DNA of 64,000 bases from Maribacter thermophilus (GCF_001020565.1 NZ_LDAS01000001.1:3310520-3374519); one strand, 5' to 3'. Positions 45,517-53,748 are shown, counted from the first letter of the stretch. Numbers and translations: made by a program. The notes: generated by a model from the letters alone, not told the origin.

Positions 45517-45683
45517 ATAGTATGGGTTAAAACTGTTGTTGTGTTCTTCGGTGCAAAGATCAAGAATCTTTCGGTGGAAACGAACGTTTCTTAATTTTTT
45601 TTAATGGGGATATGATGTTTATTGTGGGTTCTGATAAATATTTTTTCTTGATGTTATGCTATGGGTATTTTTGTGATAACCCT

Positions 45684-46988
45684 TTACTTTTCCAGTCCTG
45701 CTTGTGCCAAGGTTATCAAAAGCGCCAATTTAACGGATTCGTCGCCAGGCTCATCGTTTACGTACCATTCGTGTAAAGAGTGGGCGCCTCCGCCACTGCC
45801 TCCCCGACCGATACATACGGCTGGAATACCTTTGGAAACAGGTATATTTATATTTGTAGAGCCCCTGCCCAATGATGGGGTTGCGCCAAAGTATTCTGTG
45901 GCGGCCATACTTCTTTGTACTAATGGAATTGTAGGAGAGAGCTCACCTGACGGACGGTCGCCGATCTTGATAAGTTCATAGGTGACTTCGCCTTTTACCC
46001 CGCTGGCATTGTATTCCGCAATGGCCTTTTTTACCGATGTTTTTAAGATTTCCTCGATCTCATCCAGGTTTTTTGGGCTAATGGCACGCATGTCTACTTC
46101 CATCCAAGATTCGAACGGAATAGAGTTTACCGAAGTTCCACCGCCTATACGCCCCACATTAAAGCTTGTTTTTGGAATATCGCCCGAGGTATAGCTCCAG
46201 GCTGCCTCAGAAAATTCATCAATTATCTTGCCTAGGGCATGGTGGGGGTTGGCAAGTCCAAAAGCGCCCCAAGAATGTCCTCCTTTTCCTTTTACAAGCA
46301 CTTTGTAACGTTTAGAGCCCAATCCTGCATTACTTATTCTTCCCATACTGCCCCCGTCAATAGCAATCCAAGAATCTATATCCAACCCCGATTCGTTGAA
46401 TATGTATTTCATTCCACGTAGGTCTCCAAGACCTTCTTCGCCTACGGTACCCACGATCAGTAGGTCTTTTTCGGTTTTTATATCGGCCTTGTTCATCGCC
46501 TTTACCATTGATATAAGGTTGGCCAGGGCACGTGTGTCATCTCCGATACCAGGCGCCTTTAGGGTGTCTCCCATTTTTTTTACCGTTACATTGGTTCCTT
46601 CTGGGAAGACTACATCTAAATGGGCGTCGATACCCACATAGCCCGATGTTTCGGAAGTACCCTTTCTTAAGCCTAAAACATTACCCACTTTATCTGTCCA
46701 GATGCTGTCGACCCCTGCTTCTTTAAGCATATTCTTAAAAACCACCCCTCTTTGATCTTCTTTGAACGGCGGAGCCAAAATCTCTGTCAATGTAATGTGG
46801 TCTTTTGTGGTTTGGTCTTTTAGCTCTTCGATATATGCAAAGGCCGTCTCCACTTTTTTTGACTTTGCCAAACGGGCTATTTCTTTACTATATTTTTTCT
46901 CGATTACAGTGCTTTCCTGCGCAATGGCATTATTGAATAATAGTCCGAATACCGTAATAAGGCCTAGTAGTACTTTTTTTATGCTCAT
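45684..46988 (-). CDS. Exported M20-family metallopeptidase
   Basis: The 434-residue protein has a signal peptide (1-23, ending AIAQ). The di-zinc enzyme motifs are visible: GIDAHLDVV (near 119), GIGDDTRALAN (near 147), GTVGEEGLGD with the catalytic glutamate, and GRGSTNINIP near the C-terminus. KGGHSWGAFGLANPHHALG marks the dimerisation/lid domain. It resembles PepT/ArgE-like peptidases acting in the periplasm on small peptides or acylated amino acids. It is transcribed alone. The downstream 167-bp gap shows no clear terminator. Confidence 0.9.
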   Translation of the reverse strand: MSIKKVLLGLITVFGLLFNNAIAQESTVIEKKYSKEIARLAKSKKVETAFAYIEELKDQTTKDHITLTEILAPPFKEDQRGVVFKNMLKEAGVDSIWTDKVGNVLGLRKGTSETSGYVGIDAHLDVVFPEGTNVTVKKMGDTLKAPGIGDDTRALANLISMVKAMNKADIKTEKDLLIVGTVGEEGLGDLRGMKYIFNESGLDIDSWIAIDGGSMGRISNAGLGSKRYKVLVKGKGGHSWGAFGLANPHHALGKIIDEFSEAAWSYTSGDIPKTSFNVGRIGGGTSVNSIPFESWMEVDMRAISPKNLDEIEEILKTSVKKAIAEYNASGVKGEVTYELIKIGDRPSGELSPTIPLVQRSMAATEYFGATPSLGRGSTNINIPVSKGIPAVCIGRGGSGGGAHSLHEWYVNDEPGDESVKLALLITLAQAGLEK

Positions 46989-47061
46989 AATTTGATAGAG
47001 GTTAAAATAGGTTTGTTCAAAGCTATGGTGGGGTATTTATTTCTTAGGTGTTTATAAAAAT

Positions 47062-47095
47062 AAAAAACCCTTACGAATATGTAAGGGTTTTTTTT
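47062..47095 (-). terminator. Intrinsic terminator after ahcY
   Basis: A stem with AAAAAACCCTTAC and GTAAGGGTTTTTT around a 6-nt loop lies 20 bp past the ahcY stop on the minus strand. Confidence 0.9.
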
Positions 47096-47114
47096 ATAAT
47101 AAGATGAATACTTC

Positions 47115-48431
47115 TTAGTATCTGTAGTAATCAGGTTTAAAAGGACCTTCGACCGTAACACCTATATAAGCTGCTTGATCGGGTTTAAGTTCTGTAAGTT
47201 CGGCACCTAAACGCGATAAGTGTAATTTGGCAACCTTTTCATCTAAATGCTTGGGTAGCATATAAACGTCATTTTTGTACTTGTCGCTATGGTTCCATAA
47301 CTCGATCTGTGCCAATGTTTGGTTGGTAAAAGAGTTACTCATTACAAAACTTGGGTGACCGGTGGCACAGCCTAGGTTTACCAATCGGCCTTCGGCCAAA
47401 ACGATAATGTCTTTTCCGTTTATGGTGTATTTGTCAACTTGGGGTTTTATCTCATCCTTGGTATCACCATAATTTTTATTTAACCACGCCATGTCTATTT
47501 CATTGTCGAAATGGCCAATGTTGCATACGATGGCCTTATCTTTCATAGCTTCAAAATGCTCGGCTCTGATAATATCTTTATTTCCTGTGGTAGTAATTAC
47601 AATGTCGGCATTTGCGATCACCGTTTCCAATTTTTTTACCTCAAAACCGTCCATACAGGCTTGTAGCGCACATATGGGGTCGATTTCGGTAACCGTAACA
47701 ATAGAACCGGCCCCTTTAAAAGAAGCGGCAGTTCCTTTACCAACATCACCATAACCAGCTACTACTACTCTTTTGCCGGCAAGCATGGTATCTGTAGCTC
47801 TTCTAATGGCATCCACAGCACTTTCCCTACAACCATACTTGTTGTCGAACTTTGATTTGGTTACGGAGTCGTTTACATTAATGGCGGGCATGGGCAATGT
47901 ACCTTTTTTAACACGCTCATATAATCTATGTACACCAGTAGTGGTCTCTTCTGAAAGCCCTTTTACACCTGCTGCCAATTCTGGGTATTTGTCCAATACC
48001 ATATTGGTCAGGTCACCACCATCGTCTAAAATCATGTTCAAGGGTTTTCTTTCTTCACCAAAAAACAAGGTTTGTTCTATACACCAATCAAACTCTTCTT
48101 CGTTCATACCTTTCCATGCATAAACGGGAATACCTGCTGCAGCAATGGCTGCGGCCGCTTGGTCTTGGGTAGAGAATATGTTGCAAGAACTCCAGGTAAC
48201 TTCTGCCCCTAAGGCTACCAAAGTTTCTATTAAGACCGCAGTTTGTATGGTCATATGCAAACATCCGGCAATGCGGGCACCTTTTAAAGGCTGCTCTTCT
48301 TTGTATTCTTCTCTTAGAGACATTAGGCCCGGCATTTCTGCCTCTGCCAGTTCTATTTCTTTTCTGCCCCATGCCGCTAAGCTAATATCCTTTACTTTAT
48401 AAGGTACAAATGGTATGGTTGTGGTGCTCAT
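47115..48431 (-). CDS. ahcY: Adenosylhomocysteinase
   Basis: AhcY splits S-adenosylhomocysteine into adenosine and homocysteine, recycling the product of SAM-dependent methylation. The 438-residue protein is full length. It has [14 protein letters not shown] near 58, [17 protein letters not shown] (80-96), the NAD-binding fingerprint [13 protein letters not shown] near 221, the [11 protein letters not shown] segment near 306 and the C-terminal KPDYYRY, which completes the neighbouring active site in the tetramer. It is divergent from the phosphopantetheinyl transferase gene. A -7-like TACCTTTG lies on the minus strand at 48487-48494. No SAH riboswitch is evident. Confidence 0.98.
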   Translation of the reverse strand: MSTTTIPFVPYKVKDISLAAWGRKEIELAEAEMPGLMSLREEYKEEQPLKGARIAGCLHMTIQTAVLIETLVALGAEVTWSSCNIFSTQDQAAAAIAAAGIPVYAWKGMNEEEFDWCIEQTLFFGEERKPLNMILDDGGDLTNMVLDKYPELAAGVKGLSEETTTGVHRLYERVKKGTLPMPAINVNDSVTKSKFDNKYGCRESAVDAIRRATDTMLAGKRVVVAGYGDVGKGTAASFKGAGSIVTVTEIDPICALQACMDGFEVKKLETVIANADIVITTTGNKDIIRAEHFEAMKDKAIVCNIGHFDNEIDMAWLNKNYGDTKDEIKPQVDKYTINGKDIIVLAEGRLVNLGCATGHPSFVMSNSFTNQTLAQIELWNHSDKYKNDVYMLPKHLDEKVAKLHLSRLGAELTELKPDQAAYIGVTVEGPFKPDYYRY

Positions 48432-48486
48432 ATGTTTTTTTCTTTTTACTTTCGTTTATAAGCGTTTAGCTTTTTTTATTGTGCTG

Positions 48487-48494
48487 CAAAGGTA
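48487..48494 (-). promoter_or_regulatory. -7 element of the ahcY promoter
   Basis: TACCTTTG on the minus strand matches TAnnTTTG and lies about 56 bp before the ahcY start. A -33 TTG at proper spacing is not seen. Confidence 0.4.
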
Positions 48495-48512
48495 CAAAAT
48501 ACACAAGTAATC

Positions 48513-49160
48513 ATGCCGGTTTATAAAACTATAACAGTAAATAAGGATACCTCCATTGCAATTTGGAAGGTAGAGGAGACAGAAGAATTTTTGTCAAAAG
48601 GTATTCGGTTGTGTAAAAAATGTCAAATACGTTATGATGGAATGAAGTCTGAAATGCATCGTAGGGCGTTTTTGAGCATCCGGCATTTACTGGCATTATA
48701 TGGTTATGTGGATCATGATTTATTCTACGATGAGGTGGGCAAACCTCATTTGAGGGACGGAAATTTTATATCCATTACCCATTCCCATAATTTTACTGCA
48801 ATAATCATTAGTAAAAGGGAAGAGGTAGGTATTGATATAGAAATGCAGCGAGAAAAAATTCTAAGAATAGCACATAAGTTCACACCTTTTGAGGAATATA
48901 AAAGTTTGGCAAATGTAGAAGCTGTTATTCGTAAGCTTACTATTGTTTGGGGGGCAAAAGAATCTCTTTACAAAATCTACGGTCAACAGGGAATTAGCTT
49001 TTTGCACCACATTATTGTTGCCGATTTTTCGTTTGCAGACGGCAAGACCACTGCAGAAATTCTATACAAGGGCGATCATACCGACTATACTGTCAATTTT
49101 ATGGAATTTGAGAATTTTACCTGTGTTTATGCCATTAAGAAAGCTGTAAATAGTTTATGA
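48513..49160 (+). CDS. 4'-phosphopantetheinyl transferase superfamily protein
   Basis: The 215-residue enzyme transfers the phosphopantetheine arm of CoA to carrier proteins. Sfp-type motifs are complete: GKPHL at 76-80, SITHSHNF near 88, the metal-binding GIDIE at 106-110, and WGAKESLYK at 146-154. It is nearer to the Sfp/HetI type than to AcpS (about 125 residues). No carrier protein or NRPS/PKS gene is adjacent, so it may be the general holo-ACP maker of the cell. It is divergent from ahcY. A truncated thiamine-binding-type ORF follows 41 bp later. Confidence 0.92.
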   Translation: MPVYKTITVNKDTSIAIWKVEETEEFLSKGIRLCKKCQIRYDGMKSEMHRRAFLSIRHLLALYGYVDHDLFYDEVGKPHLRDGNFISITHSHNFTAIIISKREEVGIDIEMQREKILRIAHKFTPFEEYKSLANVEAVIRKLTIVWGAKESLYKIYGQQGISFLHHIIVADFSFADGKTTAEILYKGDHTDYTVNFMEFENFTCVYAIKKAVNSL

Positions 49161-49201
49161 TACTTGTAACAAATATCTTTATCGCCCATTAAAATTTAAT
49201 A

Positions 49202-49381
49202 ATGAAAATATCGGAAGCACTTACTTTTTCTTCTTTACCGGATAATTTTCAAAACAATATAATCTGTTTTATAAAAAAACTTGAAAATTTGGGTTTAGCA
49301 GTTTTAGAAAGCCCTTTACACATTCAAGTTTATGGTTCTTATGTGAAGGTTGCCATACGTGAAGTTTGTGCAACCCAATAA
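49202..49381 (+). CDS. Short thiamine-binding-protein-like ORF (MTH1187/YkoF type), C-terminus missing
   Basis: This 59-residue ORF (MKISEALTFSSLP...) follows the N-terminal pattern of the thiamine-binding MTH1187/YkoF-like family: FIKKLENLGLAVLESPL then IQVYGSYVKV, close to the family's L-S-T-Q-V-Y-G-D-Y. Family members are about 85-100 residues. Here the last ~30 residues, including the final strand, are absent. The frame stops 8 bp before the pnuC ATG, and no other frame restores the tail. It could be a degraded copy or a shortened functional domain. Its position suggests that the downstream transporter handles thiamine. Confidence 0.6.
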   Translation: MKISEALTFSSLPDNFQNNIICFIKKLENLGLAVLESPLHIQVYGSYVKVAIREVCATQ

Positions 49382-49389
49382 AAGCTACT

Positions 49390-50022
49390 ATGAGTTCAAT
49401 GTTTGATTATCTCTTTGGTCAATATAGCGATTACGATACGGTAGATACGGTATTGGAGATTATTGCGGTATTTTTTGGTCTATTGTCGGTTTGGTTTTCC
49501 AAACAAAACAATATTTGGGTATACCCTACCGGAATGATCAGCACCTCTATTTTTGTTTACCTCTTGCTTAAATGGGGATTGATCGGAGACATGCTTATAA
49601 ACATCTATTACTTTTCAATGAGCGTTTATGGTTGGTATGTTTGGACCAGAAAAGTGGACGAAGAAAATGTAACGCCGATTACCCGAGTTACCCAAAAGGA
49701 ACATAAAATTTCGGTCATTATTTTTTTTGCGACCATAGTTTTCGTTTTTGTGGTCTATCAAGCTTTTGATAAGTGGAATAGTTGGACCGCTTATGTTGAT
49801 ACTATAACAACCGCTGTTTTTTTTGTGGGTATGTGGCTTATGGCCAAACGAAAAGTGGAAAATTGGGTATATTGGATTATCGGGGATATTATCTCTGTAC
49901 CGCTCTATTTTTACAAAGGATTTACATTTACAAGTTTTCAATATCTCATTTTTACAATACTGGCCGTTTACGGTTATAATGCATGGAAGAAAAATATAAA
50001 CAACAACCTTCAAATATCATAA
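49390..50022 (+). CDS. pnuC: PnuC-family vitamin transporter (nicotinamide riboside or thiamine)
   Basis: The 210-residue membrane protein, from the ATG at 49390, has about seven helices. VFFGLLSVWFSKQNNIWVYP (32-51) and GLIGDMLINIYYFSMSVYGWYVW (in outline) are PnuC signatures, as is WIIGDIISVPLYFYKG near the end. PnuC proteins carry nicotinamide riboside by facilitated diffusion, and PnuT relatives carry thiamine. The upstream thiamine-binding-like ORF and a TPP-riboswitch TonB receptor 8 kb away favour thiamine here, while the NadR-like kinase favours nicotinamide riboside. Its end overlaps the kinase gene by 40 bp. Confidence 0.88.
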   Translation: MSSMFDYLFGQYSDYDTVDTVLEIIAVFFGLLSVWFSKQNNIWVYPTGMISTSIFVYLLLKWGLIGDMLINIYYFSMSVYGWYVWTRKVDEENVTPITRVTQKEHKISVIIFFATIVFVFVVYQAFDKWNSWTAYVDTITTAVFFVGMWLMAKRKVENWVYWIIGDIISVPLYFYKGFTFTSFQYLIFTILAVYGYNAWKKNINNNLQIS

Positions 50023-50546
50023 AGGTTGTTCTTTTTGGGCCCGAATCTACAGGAAAGACTACGTTATCACAACAATTGGCAAGGTACTATAACACTGTTT
50101 GGGTGCCAGAATATGCGCGCGAATATCTCCAAAACAAGTGGAACAACGAACGAAAGACTTGTGAACCCAAAGACCTATTGCCCATTGCCGCCGGACAAAT
50201 GAAGTTGGAGAACGAACTTACAAAAAAAGCGACCGACCTCTTAATTTGCGATACCGACCTCTTGGAGACCAAGGTGTATTCCGAAGCTTATTATGTAGGC
50301 GACTGTGATCCTATTTTAGAGAAATACGCACTTGCCAACACCTATGATCTTTATTTGCTTACTTATATTGATATACCTTGGGAAGCTGATGATTTACGGG
50401 ACAAACCGAACGAAAGGGAAGAAATGTTTGGGTATTTTAAAGAAACTTTAGAAAAATATGAGCGCAATTTTATTACCTTAAAAGGGAATAAGAAAGAGCG
50501 TCTCAATTGCGCAATAGAACATATAGATAAATTGCTGAAAAAATGA
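49983..50546 (+). CDS. NadR-like P-loop kinase (ribosylnicotinamide kinase domain)
   Basis: The 187-residue protein has Walker A GPESTGKTT at 19-27, the VPEYAREYL segment near 50, and a DTDLLETKVYSEAYYVG region near 91, as in the C-terminal ribosylnicotinamide-kinase domain of NadR. The HTH and NMN adenylyltransferase domains of full NadR are absent. It phosphorylates a nucleoside-like substrate brought in by the adjacent PnuC, thereby trapping it. The gene overlaps pnuC by 40 bp and DUF4301 by 4 bp, so the three form a tight operon. The substrate may be nicotinamide riboside or thiamine. Confidence 0.85.
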   Translation: MEEKYKQQPSNIIKVVLFGPESTGKTTLSQQLARYYNTVWVPEYAREYLQNKWNNERKTCEPKDLLPIAAGQMKLENELTKKATDLLICDTDLLETKVYSEAYYVGDCDPILEKYALANTYDLYLLTYIDIPWEADDLRDKPNEREEMFGYFKETLEKYERNFITLKGNKKERLNCAIEHIDKLLKK

Positions 50547-52081
50547 TAGAATTTACAAGTCAAGATCTAGAGCAGATGGCAAGCAAAGGCATTGCCAAAG
50601 AGAAGGTTTTAGATCAGATCAATACGTTTAAAGAAGGTATACCGTTTGTCGATTTGCAAAATGCCGCCGTGGTTGGCAATGGTATTTATCGTTTTACCGA
50701 AGATGAAGAAAAAGAATTGATCAAGTTGTACGAAACAAGATTGCAGGGTCTGGAGGTCTTAAAATTTGTGCCGGCGTCGGGTGCTGCATCACGTATGTTC
50801 AAGGCCTTGTTTGCATTTTTAAACGCCTATGACCCTGAGAAAGAAACGTTGGAATCTTACCTTGAACGTACAGGAAACAACGATATTAAGAAACTGTCCG
50901 ATGGTCTTGAGCGTATGCCCTTTTATGAGAGTGTCATGAAAAGATTGGCAAAAGACTTTAAAAGTAAGGGGCAGAAGGTCTATATGTTCGTTGCAGAACT
51001 GTTGGGCGAAGAGACCATGAACTATGGTTTTTATCCTAAAGGTCTATTGCCGTTTCATAAGTATGGCGAACATACTGCAACCCCCTTTGAGGAGCATTTA
51101 AAAGAGAGTGCCTCGTATGCAAGCTCGTCAAAAAAGGCAAAACTCCATTTTACGATTTCCGAACAGCATGAAGAAATGTTCAAATCCGAATTGAAGAACG
51201 TGGGGGAAAGAGTTTCAAAAGATACGGGAGTTACCTATACTGTTGATTATAGTTTTCAAAAACCCTCAACCGACACCATTGCGGTGGATATGGAGAATAA
51301 GCCTTTTCGCAACCAAGATGGTACGGTATTGTTTAGACCAGGGGGTCATGGGGCGCTTATTGAAAATTTAAACGAGCAAGACGCCGATATCATTTTTATA
51401 AAGAATATCGATAATGTCTCAGTGATGAAAGATGCGGAGGCTGTTGCCAATAGTAAAAAAGTGTTGGCCGGCATATTGCTCAAAGTTCAAGAACAGGCAT
51501 TTTCTTATGCCGAAAAATTGGATAAAGAAGATGTGACCGAAGAAGAGATAGCTACCATTGCCACTTTCTTGGAAACAAAATTGAACGTGAAGTTCAATAA
51601 CGGATTTAATAAATTGACAAAGAAAGAAAAAGTAGCTTTCTTAAAGGATAAGATTAACCGGCCCATTCGAGTTTGCGGAATGGTAAAAAATGAAGGTGAA
51701 CCGGGCGGAGGTCCTTTTTGGATAAAAAACTCTGAAGGGGAGGTCTCTTTGCAAATAGTAGAATCGGCACAGATCGATATGCAAAATAAGGCACAGGTAG
51801 AAATCTTGAAGAATGCTACGCATTTTAATCCGGTGGATTTGGTCTGTGGAATTAGAGACTATAAGGGCCGTAAATATGACCTTATGAAATTTGTAGATCC
51901 GAAACAGGGGTTTATAACAGATAAGACCAAGGACGGTAAAGAATTAAAGGCTTTGGAATTGCCAGGACTTTGGAACGGGGCAATGGCACATTGGAACACC
52001 ATATTCGTAGAGGTGCCATTGGTTACCTTTAATCCTGTAAAAACAGTGACAGATCTTTTAAAAGATTCACATCAGGTTTAA
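50543..52081 (+). CDS. DUF4301 family protein (nucleotidyltransferase-like features)
   Basis: The 512-residue soluble protein matches DUF4301, a Bacteroidota family without assigned function. Two stretches look like UDP-sugar pyrophosphorylases: KFVPASGAASRMFKAL (near 73), like the nucleotide-binding LxxGxGxR loop, and FRPGGHGALIENLN (near 268) with FIKNIDNV (near 291), like PxGHG and the N-x-DN metal motif. So a nucleotidyltransferase fold is plausible (inference from motifs). It overlaps the kinase gene by 4 bp and is the last gene of the pnuC operon. A strong terminator follows 17 bp after the stop. Confidence 0.78.
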   Translation: MIEFTSQDLEQMASKGIAKEKVLDQINTFKEGIPFVDLQNAAVVGNGIYRFTEDEEKELIKLYETRLQGLEVLKFVPASGAASRMFKALFAFLNAYDPEKETLESYLERTGNNDIKKLSDGLERMPFYESVMKRLAKDFKSKGQKVYMFVAELLGEETMNYGFYPKGLLPFHKYGEHTATPFEEHLKESASYASSSKKAKLHFTISEQHEEMFKSELKNVGERVSKDTGVTYTVDYSFQKPSTDTIAVDMENKPFRNQDGTVLFRPGGHGALIENLNEQDADIIFIKNIDNVSVMKDAEAVANSKKVLAGILLKVQEQAFSYAEKLDKEDVTEEEIATIATFLETKLNVKFNNGFNKLTKKEKVAFLKDKINRPIRVCGMVKNEGEPGGGPFWIKNSEGEVSLQIVESAQIDMQNKAQVEILKNATHFNPVDLVCGIRDYKGRKYDLMKFVDPKQGFITDKTKDGKELKALELPGLWNGAMAHWNTIFVEVPLVTFNPVKTVTDLLKDSHQV

Positions 52082-52098
52082 AAAATAGAATATTTGAC

Positions 52099-52132
52099 AA
52101 AAAAAGTGTGTAAATAGTTACACACTTTTTTT
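52099..52132 (+). terminator. Intrinsic terminator after the DUF4301 gene
   Basis: A perfect 15-bp stem (AAAAAAAGTGTGTAA with TTACACACTTTTTTT) closes a 4-nt loop. Confidence 0.92.
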
Positions 52133-52139
52133 GTTTGTG

Positions 52140-52154
52140 TACACAATTACACAT
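52140..52154 (+). promoter_or_regulatory. Conserved 15-bp element upstream of PepSY-like gene 1
   Basis: TACACAATTACACAT begins 147 bp before the ATG at 52287. A copy with 14 of 15 identical bases lies at 53603-53617, 146 bp before the paralog at 53749. This suggests an enhancer or operator. Confidence 0.5.
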
Positions 52155-52286
52155 CGCGTTCAATTAATAATGTTGCTTCAAATAATTGATTTTCAGTTTA
52201 TTATATGGGTAATTGGTTAAAAGCGCAGGAATGGTATCCTTTTTTCAGTAGTTGAGTCAAGAATGTTTAACTAAAATAGACTTAAG

Positions 52287-52589
52287 ATGAAAAAATTAGT
52301 TTTTGCCACAGCTATAGCAATAGGAGGATTTACATTGGGAACCGCTGCAACCCCTATTATATTCCATGATGGCATTATGGAAGAGTTGATCGTTCAAGAT
52401 TTTAAGGAAATTGCCGTATCGGATGTTCCTTCTGCCGTAATCACGGCTTTAGAAACAGATTATCCTGGTGCCACTCTCAATAAAGCCTATGTAAACGGAG
52501 AAGAACAATACAAATTGGAAGTATCTACTGCAGAAGGCAGTAGCTTGGAGCTATATGCAGATGCCGAAGGCAATTGGATTCAAATGTAA
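52287..52589 (+). CDS. Small secreted PepSY-like protein, paralog 1
   Basis: The 100-residue protein has a signal peptide (about 1-20). The mature part is a single PepSY-like/BLIP-like unit: FKEIAVSDVPSAVITALE (in outline), then DYPGATLNKAYVNGEEQYKL and LYADAEGNWIQM. The last half is nearly identical in pattern to the paralog at 53749 (KAYVNEEKQYKLEVS, LYADEEGNWLDM). It is probably a periplasmic single-domain protein. Bacteroidota often have such genes near two-component systems. It has its own terminator, and a conserved 15-bp element lies 147 bp upstream. Function unknown. Confidence 0.82.
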   Translation: MKKLVFATAIAIGGFTLGTAATPIIFHDGIMEELIVQDFKEIAVSDVPSAVITALETDYPGATLNKAYVNGEEQYKLEVSTAEGSSLELYADAEGNWIQM

Positions 52590-52617
52590 ATACTTTTTAT
52601 AGTTTGTTGATTGGATA

Positions 52618-52643
52618 ACAAAAGCTGCCTAGGCAGCTTTTGT
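52618..52643 (+). terminator. Intrinsic terminator after PepSY-like gene 1
   Basis: A perfect palindrome (ACAAAAGCTGCC, TA, GGCAGCTTTTGT) lies 28 bp after the stop, with a short T-rich tail. Confidence 0.75.
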
Positions 52644-52747
52644 CGTTTGTAGGAAATTTTAGGAAAATCATACAATAAAACATCCATGTTCCGTTCGTCT
52701 TCGTACATATGTAGGAAAAGATATTTAACAAGCATTAAAACTTAAGC

Positions 52748-53053
52748 ATGAAAAAATACTTGGTATTTGCCACAATAGCATTGGGCATGGTAATTAGTGC
52801 CAAAGCAATGGATCGTTCAGGAAATATAAATATGGAAGATACTGTAATAGTTACCGATGAGTTCAAAAAAATTTCCTCTAGCGAACTAACACCTCCGGTG
52901 GTAGAAGAATTGTTAAAACAATATCCAACATCAAAATTGGGAGCTGCCTATAAAAATTCTAAAGGGGAATTTAAGTTGATAATGATACTTAAAAGTGGTA
53001 CCCGAAGAATTGTTTATATAGATTCTTACGGTAATTGGTTGAATAGGAAGTAG
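52748..53053 (+). CDS. Small secreted PepSY-like protein, paralog 2 (divergent)
   Basis: The 101-residue protein has a signal peptide (1-20, ending AKA) and one PepSY-like unit: FKKISSSELTPPVVEELLKQ (in outline), then YPTSKLGAAYKNSKGEFKL and IVYIDSYGNWLNRK. Compared with paralogs 1 and 3 it keeps the YP.s.l..AY.N...F/YKL and GNW signature but is more basic (KSGTRR). The 158-bp leader holds the terminator of paralog 1. The conserved 15-bp element seen before paralogs 1 and 3 is absent, so regulation may differ. Confidence 0.8.
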   Translation: MKKYLVFATIALGMVISAKAMDRSGNINMEDTVIVTDEFKKISSSELTPPVVEELLKQYPTSKLGAAYKNSKGEFKLIMILKSGTRRIVYIDSYGNWLNRK

Positions 53054-53070
53054 TTCCAGAATCGCTTTTA

Positions 53071-53099
53071 AAAAAAAGCTGCTTTTGCGGTTTTTTTTT
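53071..53099 (+). terminator. Intrinsic terminator after PepSY-like gene 2
   Basis: A stem of AAAGCTGC and GCGGTTTT (with G-U pairs), a TTTT loop and nine T follow the stop by 18 bp. Confidence 0.75.
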
Positions 53100-53224
53100 A
53101 TGTCAAAGAGTGACCTATCTAAAAAATGTGTGTCTTAATAAGTGTAAAGCAAGAATTTTAAAATGTATCGGTAGTTTTTATAACGGTTTGGTTTATGATC
53201 ACTACTCTTATTTTGAAGACGAAT

Positions 53225-53422
53225 ATGACACATTTCAATAAATCATTACTGTTGGGGATTATAACCATAGGTACTTGGGTATTTGCATCAGTAATAATTA
53301 ATGAATCAAAGATAGAAGCTAAGAATGATGATGTGAGCGATGTTGATATTAGAAGCGTAAAAGACAATAAAAAAACCTTCGTGGAAACACTAACCATTAA
53401 CTATGAAGGAACAGCCGAATAA
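53225..53422 (+). CDS. Small exported protein of unknown function in the PepSY cluster
   Basis: The ATG at 53225, preceded by GAAGACGAAT, gives 65 residues. The ATG at 53195 would give 75. Residues 6-25 are a hydrophobic helix (LLLGIITIGTWVFASVII) that acts as a signal peptide or anchor. A short acidic tail follows (DDVSDVDIRSVKDNKKT) with no PepSY signature. It lies between PepSY-like genes 2 and 3 on the same strand, with a good UUCG-loop terminator 119 bp downstream. The terminator shows that the region is transcribed, but whether the protein is made is uncertain. Confidence 0.45.
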   Translation: MTHFNKSLLLGIITIGTWVFASVIINESKIEAKNDDVSDVDIRSVKDNKKTFVETLTINYEGTAE

Positions 53423-53540
53423 TCGAGAACATTAGTTATACCTTGATTCCCCGAAAATTGAAATTGAACATGGTTTATTTAGTTGTTACGTGCATGTTTG
53501 ATAAAATAGTATAACAAAACGTTTTTTTTGGTTGGTTGGG

Positions 53541-53571
53541 AAGGGAGTTGCTTCGGTGGCTCCTTTTTTTT
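53541..53571 (+). terminator. Intrinsic terminator with UUCG tetraloop
   Basis: GGAGTTGC and GTGGCTCC (with G-U pairs) close a TTCG loop, followed by at least eight T. It lies 119 bp after the small ORF that stops at 53422. Confidence 0.8.
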
Positions 53572-53602
53572 GTGTAATTCTTACTCGTTTATGGGCAAAG
53601 TA

Positions 53603-53617
53603 TACACAATTACCCAT
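53603..53617 (+). promoter_or_regulatory. Conserved 15-bp element upstream of PepSY-like gene 3
   Basis: TACACAATTACCCAT begins 146 bp before the ATG at 53749. It matches the element at 52140-52154 at 14 of 15 bases and at nearly the same distance from the start. Confidence 0.5.
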
Positions 53618-53681
53618 TATAAGATATAATGAAATGTATGTAAATAACTTATAGTCAATATTTTGTGGTTATTATATAGAT

Positions 53682-53695
53682 TGGCACTGTTTTGC
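53682..53695 (+). promoter_or_regulatory. Sigma-54-like promoter element before PepSY-like gene 3
   Basis: TGGCAC-N4-TTGC resembles the -24/-12 sigma-54 promoter, but the spacer is one base short of the usual N5. It ends 53 bp before the ATG. A NtrC-type activator gene lies just downstream. Confidence 0.35.
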
Positions 53696-53748
53696 TACTA
53701 TACAAAATGATTTTAAAGATTAATTATTAACTACAAAATTAAGAAGAC

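Larger units (their letters stand above)
53423..53748. other. 326-bp non-coding stretch with terminator, conserved element and promoter-like site
   Basis: This gap holds a UUCG-loop terminator (53541-53571), an inverted half-copy TGTGTAATT just after it, the 15-bp element TACACAATTACCCAT (53603-53617), and a sigma-54-like TGGCAC...TTGC (53682-53695). No ORF of note is seen. Confidence 0.7.

Noticed and set aside
52604-52620. A second sigma-54-like GG-N9-GC pattern after PepSY-like gene 1
   Set aside because: It lies in the terminator hairpin and has no TGGCAC match, so it is most likely chance.
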